Positions 58,651 through 64,000 of a DNA stretch of 64,000 nucleotides are shown here, piece after piece. Source of the DNA: Alphaproteobacteria bacterium (lineage in GTDB: Bacteria > Pseudomonadota > Alphaproteobacteria > JANQMY01); contig JANQPL010000004.1 of NCBI GenBank assembly GCA_028289425.1, positions 434,001 to 498,000 of the forward strand, in the 5' to 3' direction. Positions within the stretch are counted from its first letter, which is position 1; every line of letters begins with the position of its first letter. The position numbers and the translations under genes were made by a program. The notes under the pieces were generated by a model. The model worked only from the letters and a program-made list of their open reading frames with translations, was not told the DNA's origin and searched no databases.

Positions 58651-59817
58651 CTACGTGTAGGGGTCGGCGGCGTCCCGAAGCCCGTCACCCAGGAAATTGA
58701 ACGCCAAAATCACCAGGATGACCGGCGCCATGGGCAAGATGGTCCAGGGATAGAATTGGATGGCCGCCAGATTCTGGGCCTCGTTCAGCAACACGCCCCA
58801 ACTGATCACGGGGGGCCTCAGCCCAAGCCCCAGGAAGGAAAGTGCCGTTTCGCCCAAAATCATGGTGGGGATGGACAGGGTGGCGGAGGCGATCAAATGG
58901 CTTGAGAAGCTCGGCAATAGGTGGCGCCGCATGATCCGCCCGGGCGATGCGCCCATCATCACGGCGGCGGTGGCGAAATCCTCTTCCCGCACGCTCAAAA
59001 ATTTGGATCGCACGGCCCGCGCCAAACCCGGCCAGTCCAAGAGGCCGAGGATGACTGTGATCCCCAAATAGATGTAGATGGGCGACCAGGTCACCGGCAG
59101 GGCTGCCGACAGGGCCATCCACAAGGGCAATTCCGGCAGGGAGCGCAACAGCTCGATCAGGCGCTGGATCATGCTGTCGATCCAGCCGCCGTAATAACCG
59201 GACAGGGCGCCGAAAAAGACACCCAGCACAAAGCTGATGGTGATGCCGATCAGCCCGACGGTGAGCGAAATGCGCGTTCCGTAAATAATCCGCGAGAACA
59301 TGTCCCGGCCCAGCCGGTCCGTGCCCATCAGATAGAACGTGCCGTTTTCGGCGGGGCATACCAAATGAAAGCGGCCGGGCCACAAGCCCCAAAAATTGTA
59401 GGGATCGCCCTGGCAAAAGAACCGAAGGGGCTGAACCTTTTCCGTGTTGATGGTGTAAGTGCGCTTAAAGGTGTCAAGGTCAAGCGCATAGTCATAGCCA
59501 TAGACAAACGGCCCCATGAACCGGCCCTGATGAAATAGGTGCAGCGATTGGGGCGGGGCATAAAGGTGGTCCGCATCGCGGGAGACCGGATTGTAAGGCG
59601 CGATCGCTTCCGAAAAAGGAATGGTCGCGTAAAGCACCGCCAAGAAGATGCCCGAGACCAGGGCCAGGCGGTGGCGTCTGAACTTCCACCAAATCAATTG
59701 CCATTGGGACGCAAATGAAGCCGTTTGCTGGTCTTCGCCCGCCCCATCATCCGCCTGCGGATCAAAGGGCCGCGGATTGACATAATGATCGCCCGCCATG
59801 GTGTCGGAGGTGCTCAT
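58651..59817 (-). CDS. Peptide-type ABC transporter permease (YejE-like)
   Basis: 388 residues of the DppC/OppC/YejE family. The N-terminal helix LALVSGIFLAVLYATIPF precedes a long periplasmic insertion (about 60-170) typical of YejE. The core has GTDRLGRDMFSRIIYGTRISLTVGL and the EAA loop AAVMMGASPGRIMRRHLLPS. About six helices in total. Its start overlaps the end of the partner permease by 4 bases. It is the last gene of the importer operon. Confidence 0.95.
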   Translation of the reverse strand: MSTSDTMAGDHYVNPRPFDPQADDGAGEDQQTASFASQWQLIWWKFRRHRLALVSGIFLAVLYATIPFSEAIAPYNPVSRDADHLYAPPQSLHLFHQGRFMGPFVYGYDYALDLDTFKRTYTINTEKVQPLRFFCQGDPYNFWGLWPGRFHLVCPAENGTFYLMGTDRLGRDMFSRIIYGTRISLTVGLIGITISFVLGVFFGALSGYYGGWIDSMIQRLIELLRSLPELPLWMALSAALPVTWSPIYIYLGITVILGLLDWPGLARAVRSKFLSVREEDFATAAVMMGASPGRIMRRHLLPSFSSHLIASATLSIPTMILGETALSFLGLGLRPPVISWGVLLNEAQNLAAIQFYPWTILPMAPVILVILAFNFLGDGLRDAADPYT

Positions 59818-60839
59818 GGCAGGTTCTCCTCCCCAAGCCGAATGCGCGGGTCGAGCAGCGCCAGCAACAGGTCGGAAATCAGCATGCCGATCACGGTCAG
59901 CACAGCGACGAAAAGAAGGATAAATCCGGCCAGGAAATGATCTTGGGATTGCAGCGCGTTCAATAGGGTTGGGCCGATGGTGGGCAGGTTTAGGACCACC
60001 GAAACGATGACCGATCCCGACACCAGCGACGGCAGCAGATTACCGATATCCGCTATGAACGGGTTAAGCGCCATGCGCAGGGGGTATTTGATCAACAGCC
60101 GCGTTTCGCCAAGCCCTTTCGCCCGCGCCGTCGCCACATATTGCTTCTGCAGTTCATCCAGCAAATTCGCCCGTAGACGGCGGATCATGGCGGCCGTGCC
60201 GCTGGTGCCGATCACAATGACGGGCACGATCAAATGGGACAGGATCGATTGCACTTTGGCGAACGACCAGGGGGCATCGATATATTCCGGCGCCATCAAC
60301 CCGCCGATGGACAGGCCGAAGAAAACGTTGAAGTAATAAAGAAGGATGAGCCCCAACAGAAAGTTGGGGGTGGCAAGCCCTAGATAGCCCAGAAACGTAA
60401 AGCCGTAATCGCCCCAGCTATATTGCCGGGTGGCCGAATAAACCCCGATCGGAAACGACACAAGATAGATGAAAATAACCGTGGCAAAGTTGAGCAGGAT
60501 AGTCAGTACAAAGCCTTCGCCCACCACCTCCGCCACCGGGCGGTCGAATTCGAAAGACCATCCCCAATTCCCTTGCAGCAGTCCTGAATAACCGTTCTGT
60601 CCCGGCCATACCCCGATCCAAATGCCGTATTGCTCGAGAATTGTTTTGTCCAAATCGTATTGGGTGACCAGATACTCGATCTTCTCGGCGCTGGCGATTT
60701 CGCCCTGCGCCCGCAGCTCGTCTATTTGATTGGTGACGTAATTGCCCGGCGGCAACTGGATGATGATGAACACCATGATGCTGATCGCCAGCAGAGTGGG
60801 GATCATGATCATTAGGCGTTCGATCAGATAACGGAGCAT
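59814..60839 (-). CDS. Peptide-type ABC transporter permease (YejB-like)
   Basis: 341 residues of the DppB/OppB/YejB family. N-terminus LRYLIERLMIMIPTLLAISIMVFIIIQLPPGNYV is typical, and the EAA loop is in YVATARAKGLGETRLLIKYPLRMALNPFIADIG. The extended periplasmic loop between helices 1 and 2 favours the YejB branch (microcin C/oligopeptide type). It follows the binding-protein gene by 6 bases. Confidence 0.95.
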   Translation of the reverse strand: MLRYLIERLMIMIPTLLAISIMVFIIIQLPPGNYVTNQIDELRAQGEIASAEKIEYLVTQYDLDKTILEQYGIWIGVWPGQNGYSGLLQGNWGWSFEFDRPVAEVVGEGFVLTILLNFATVIFIYLVSFPIGVYSATRQYSWGDYGFTFLGYLGLATPNFLLGLILLYYFNVFFGLSIGGLMAPEYIDAPWSFAKVQSILSHLIVPVIVIGTSGTAAMIRRLRANLLDELQKQYVATARAKGLGETRLLIKYPLRMALNPFIADIGNLLPSLVSGSVIVSVVLNLPTIGPTLLNALQSQDHFLAGFILLFVAVLTVIGMLISDLLLALLDPRIRLGEENLP

Positions 60840-60845
60840 TTGGAG

Positions 60846-62804
60846 CTATGGCATCCGTCTTGGGGCCGCGGCCGGACGCCGGGCCTGTTGGGCCCGGTCG
60901 TCGAACCAGAATTGGTCGGGCCGGTAGAGGCCGAAATGGGCGCCGGGGCTCCAGCTATAAAGGCCCGTTTCGGGCACGTTTCTCAGGCTGTCGGCCACCA
61001 CCACCGGCTGGGCGACCCCGGCAATTAGGCCGATGACGAATTGCTGGTCCGCGTGGATTTCCAGCATTCGGCCCCAGATTTCTGCCCTTTCGGCCGGGGT
61101 TATGGCCTCTTCCCAGCTTTTGTAGAGCGCCAGCAGTTCTTTGGCTTCGGCCGTGTCCGGCGCTTCACCGCTGGCCCGTTTGGTTTGGTGGAATTGGCCC
61201 CATTTGGGCCAGGCAAGGTTCTCTTGGGCCACGGGTGCGAGTTCGATCGGATCCATATCCGCCGTCGCCGTGCCGTTGTTCCAGCCCGACCACAGGGTCA
61301 TCACCGCCGCGCCGCTATAGGCCCGGTTGCGCAGGATTTGCCGTGTGGACGTCTTGATGAAAAGCTTGACGCCGATCTGCGCCCAGGCCTCTTCCACCAA
61401 TTGCAGTACGTCGATCTCTTGGGTGGATTCGCCGGCTGTCTCCAGAATGATCTCAAAGGGCCGCCCATCGGGCAGCAAACGCACGCCGTTTTTATCGCGT
61501 TCGGCAAGGCCTGCTTGGTCGAGCAGCGCATTGGCCATGTCCGGATCATGGCTCGCCCAGCGTTGACGCAATTCATCTTGGTACAGAGGAGATGTGGGCA
61601 GCAGTGTGTTATTGCCCGGCTGCGCCAGCCCGAAGAAGAATGTCTTATTGATGTCGTCCCGGTCGACGCCAAGCGACAGCGCCCGGCGCACCCGCGCGTC
61701 CCGCAACACCGTGCGCCAGACCGGATCGTTGGTGTTCAAGTTTGGATACAGCGCGAAATTGGCGGCGGTACCGATGGGCCAAAGGCGCGTTCGATAGGCG
61801 TTGCGGTCTTCGCCGGATTTAAGGGACGTGATGTCCGAAAAGGCCAGCCCGCGGGCCTGCAGGTCGGCCTCGCCGCTGATCGATTTCGCGGGGATAAGGC
61901 TATTTTCCGCAATCGAAACAATGACTTGATCCACATAGGGCAATTGGCGGCCCAGCCCGTCCACCCGGTGGAAATAGGGGTTGCGCGGCATCACAAAGCG
62001 GGTGGCGGGCGGCTCCGTGGTGTTCATCCAGGGCTGCAGTGTGGGCAGCTCCACCACATCGTTGTTGTACATATTGTCTTTGCGGTTATGGAGCGCGGCC
62101 CAGTTGCGCACGTTCGCTTTGTCGACCCATTTCGCAATCTGCGCTGGGTCGCCGTATTTTTCGTGAAACTGCTTCAGGAAGTGCGCGGGCCGGTAAATGA
62201 AAGGCGGCCGCGGCTGCGCCAACAGGCCTAAGAAGCGTGGGTTGGGTTTGTGCCAGCGATACTGAACGGTCAGGTCATCCAGGATCAGCACTTGCGGCTT
62301 TTGGCCGTCGACCAGCAGGGCCACGGGCGGGCCCGCAGGCGACAGCTCAGGACTATTGGCAACGTCTTCCCAGAAGTATCTAAAGTCTTCAGCAGTAAAG
62401 GGGTGGCCGTCCGACCAGCGGTGGCCGGGGCGCAGGTGAAACGTGTAGACCGCGCCGTCCGCTTCCACATCGACGGCCCGTAGAATATCGGGCTCCAGCT
62501 CCAAATCTTCGTTGTAGCCCACCAGCCGGGCATAGCCGTAGACCACCATGTAGCGGATATCTTTCGACCGGCTGACCATGGTGCGCAGGGTGCCGCCATG
62601 GTGGCCGTAAGACTTGCCTTGGGCTTCCAAATCGACCACCAGCGGCGTGAGCGGCACGCGGGCTTCCACGGGCGGCAGGTCGCCTGCGGCCACGCGCGCC
62701 ACAAGGGCCGGCGTTTCTTCCAGCAAGAAGGCTTGGGCCACGTTGGGCATCAAACAGAGCAGTCCAATCAGCAGTATACGGAGGTTTAGGACAGACGACC
62801 TCAT
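60846..62804 (-). CDS. Extracellular solute-binding protein, peptide type (SBP_bac_5)
   Basis: 652-residue periplasmic binding protein. ATG 62804 gives a signal peptide (LRILLIGLLCLMPNVAQA, cleavage after Ala26). Family 5 marks include VYTFHLRPGHRWSDGHPFTAEDFRYFWEDV and the strand region with DARVRRALSLGVDRDDINK. The length fits YejA-like or opine/peptide-binding proteins of Rhizobiales. The ATG overlaps the stop of the upstream ATPase gene by 4 bases. Ligand unknown. Confidence 0.93.
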   Translation of the reverse strand: MRSSVLNLRILLIGLLCLMPNVAQAFLLEETPALVARVAAGDLPPVEARVPLTPLVVDLEAQGKSYGHHGGTLRTMVSRSKDIRYMVVYGYARLVGYNEDLELEPDILRAVDVEADGAVYTFHLRPGHRWSDGHPFTAEDFRYFWEDVANSPELSPAGPPVALLVDGQKPQVLILDDLTVQYRWHKPNPRFLGLLAQPRPPFIYRPAHFLKQFHEKYGDPAQIAKWVDKANVRNWAALHNRKDNMYNNDVVELPTLQPWMNTTEPPATRFVMPRNPYFHRVDGLGRQLPYVDQVIVSIAENSLIPAKSISGEADLQARGLAFSDITSLKSGEDRNAYRTRLWPIGTAANFALYPNLNTNDPVWRTVLRDARVRRALSLGVDRDDINKTFFFGLAQPGNNTLLPTSPLYQDELRQRWASHDPDMANALLDQAGLAERDKNGVRLLPDGRPFEIILETAGESTQEIDVLQLVEEAWAQIGVKLFIKTSTRQILRNRAYSGAAVMTLWSGWNNGTATADMDPIELAPVAQENLAWPKWGQFHQTKRASGEAPDTAEAKELLALYKSWEEAITPAERAEIWGRMLEIHADQQFVIGLIAGVAQPVVVADSLRNVPETGLYSWSPGAHFGLYRPDQFWFDDRAQQARRPAAAPRRMP

Positions 62805-64000
62805 GCACCACCCCCGCTCATGGCGACAAAATGATCGGGCGTTGTTTCGACCAAACCCTTTCCGCCGCCAAAGCCCGTAAAAGGGGCGGGCCACAAGGCC
62901 GGGTCGTTGATCGGGTTGGCTGCCAGGGCCGCGAAATCGGACGGCTGGTCCGGATCGATGCTGGGAATCGCCGCCAGAAGCGACTTTGTGTAGGGGTGCG
63001 TCGGCTCCGAAAAGATTTTGTCGGCGGAGGCGATTTCCACCAGGCGCCCACCCACCATAACCGCCGCCCGGTCGGCGATATAGTGCACCACCCCCAGATT
63101 ATGGCTGATGAACAGGTAGGTAAGGCCCAGCTTTTCCTTGAGATCCATCATCAGATTGAGGATCTGGGCCTGGACCGACACATCAAGGGACGAGACGGGT
63201 TCGTCCAAGACCAGCACGTCTGGCTGAAGGGCCAAGGCACGGGCGAGGCAAATACGCTGGCGCTGGCCGCCCGAAAACGCATGGGGGTACCGGTTCATGC
63301 AGTTGGGGTTCAGGCCCACCATGCGCAAAAGTTCCGTTACCCGGTCCACTTGTTCCGTATACCCGCATATTCGGTGGATATCCAGCGGTTCGCGGACGAT
63401 GTCGCAGACCGTCATGCGCGGATTGAGCGAGGCAAACGGGTCCTGGAACACATACTGGATGCGCCGCCGATAATCTTTGAGCGCAGCCCCTTCCAACGAA
63501 AGGACCGATTGCGCCGTGCCGTCCCGGTTGAAGGTAATCTCGCCCGCATCCGGCCATACCGCCCGCATCAAGGCGCGGCACAGAGTGGTTTTGCCGCTTC
63601 CCGACCCGCCCACCAGGCCGAGGCATTCGCCCTTGAAAATCGATAGGGACACGTCGTCCAAGGCTTGGGTGCGGTCATCCGTGTCGGACGCGAACATGCC
63701 CTCGCTGCGCGGCCGAAACGATTTGCTGACGTTGCGAATCTCGATCAGAGGGGCATCGTGCCGGCCCGACTTGTGGCCCGATGTCCGATCGAAATAGGGG
63801 TTCAGACCCTGGGTTTCCTTGCCCATGGCGTCCAGCCGGTCGATGCCCGATCCCACAATGGGCACGGCCTTCAGCAGCCCCTTGAGATAGGGGTGACGGG
63901 GGTCTTTCAGGGCAGCGGCGCAGGGGCCGGCCTCCATCACTTCGCCCCGGTGCAGCACCACAATGCGATCGGCGATTTGGCTCACCACCCCCAAATCATG
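62801..64000 (-). CDS. Duplicated ABC transporter ATP-binding protein (YejF-like), partial
   Basis: C-terminal ~400 residues of a tandem-ATPase subunit; the frame is open to the right window edge. It enters within the first ATPase domain's H-loop (HDLGVVSQIADRIVVLHRGEVMEAG), continues with the oligopeptide-type tail HPYLKGLLKAVP, then a complete second domain with Walker A GGSGSGKTT, signature FSGGQRQRICLARA and Walker B VLVLDEPVSSLD. It energises the importer with the binding protein and two permeases downstream. Confidence 0.95.
   Translation of the reverse strand, partial: HDLGVVSQIADRIVVLHRGEVMEAGPCAAALKDPRHPYLKGLLKAVPIVGSGIDRLDAMGKETQGLNPYFDRTSGHKSGRHDAPLIEIRNVSKSFRPRSEGMFASDTDDRTQALDDVSLSIFKGECLGLVGGSGSGKTTLCRALMRAVWPDAGEITFNRDGTAQSVLSLEGAALKDYRRRIQYVFQDPFASLNPRMTVCDIVREPLDIHRICGYTEQVDRVTELLRMVGLNPNCMNRYPHAFSGGQRQRICLARALALQPDVLVLDEPVSSLDVSVQAQILNLMMDLKEKLGLTYLFISHNLGVVHYIADRAAVMVGGRLVEIASADKIFSEPTHPYTKSLLAAIPSIDPDQPSDFAALAANPINDPALWPAPFTGFGGGKGLVETTPDHFVAMSGGGA

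Overview
The window is about 64 kb of a dense chromosome from an alphaproteobacterium; I do not name a genus. The grounds are the gene order (hrcA-grpE-dnaK-dnaJ-dapB, hisBHAF-hslVU, coaE-aroE-maf-ppsR | hemE-hemH-hemJ-rho-mnmE-mnmG-rsmG-parA-parB-holA-lptE-leuS), alphaproteobacterial families (DUF2244, DUF3576, DUF6489-like, a Tim44-like protein) and dispersed palindromic repeats of types common in this class. I saw no rRNA, tRNA, CRISPR array, prophage or transposase gene.

Layout. 1-7.4 kb: heat-shock chaperones and dapB, interrupted by a DUF1848 gene on the opposite strand and by two copies of a perfect inverted-repeat element. 7.4-10 kb: nth, a lipoprotein and an adenosine kinase-like gene, with two palindromic repeats. 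10-15 kb: histidine genes (hisB, hisH, hisA, hisF, hisE) with a CYTH-CHAD gene inserted before hisE. 15-17 kb: hslVU protease. 17.1-18.9 kb: an unusual membrane-anchored protein whose two ends resemble prephenate dehydratase. 18.9-26.8 kb: Smr, mltA, Tim44-like, fxsA, secB, dnaQ, coaE, aroE, maf, ppsR.

26.8-27.2 kb is the ppsR-hemE intergenic region, the position of the mapped replication origin in Caulobacter. On its left most genes for 8 kb point left, and on its right hemE through parB mostly point right. Two perfect parS sites (36977-36992 and 38971-38986) and parAB lie 10-14 kb away. Together this looks like the replication origin and chromosome-segregation region. 41.6-46.7 kb holds holA, lptE, leuS and a DUF3576 lipoprotein; 47-48.3 kb a porin with a strong terminator; 48.3-51.2 kb thiE-like, yggS, an L,D-transpeptidase and ribA. 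51.4-55.4 kb is a run of signalling-type genes (OmpR-type regulator, MBL-fold hydrolase, methyltransferase, membrane class III cyclase). 55.4-58.5 kb is a MacAB-type exporter, and 58.6-64 kb a Yej-type peptide ABC importer that runs off the right edge.

Most of the window is conserved core genome. The candidates for something undescribed are (1) the tail-anchored prephenate dehydratase-like protein with a large insertion and degraded motifs, (2) the inverted-repeat element whose arms and 39-nt spacer length are constant while the spacer sequence is not, and (3) the regulator/hydrolase/methyltransferase/cyclase cluster. All readings are by eye; no alignment, database search or folding program was run.
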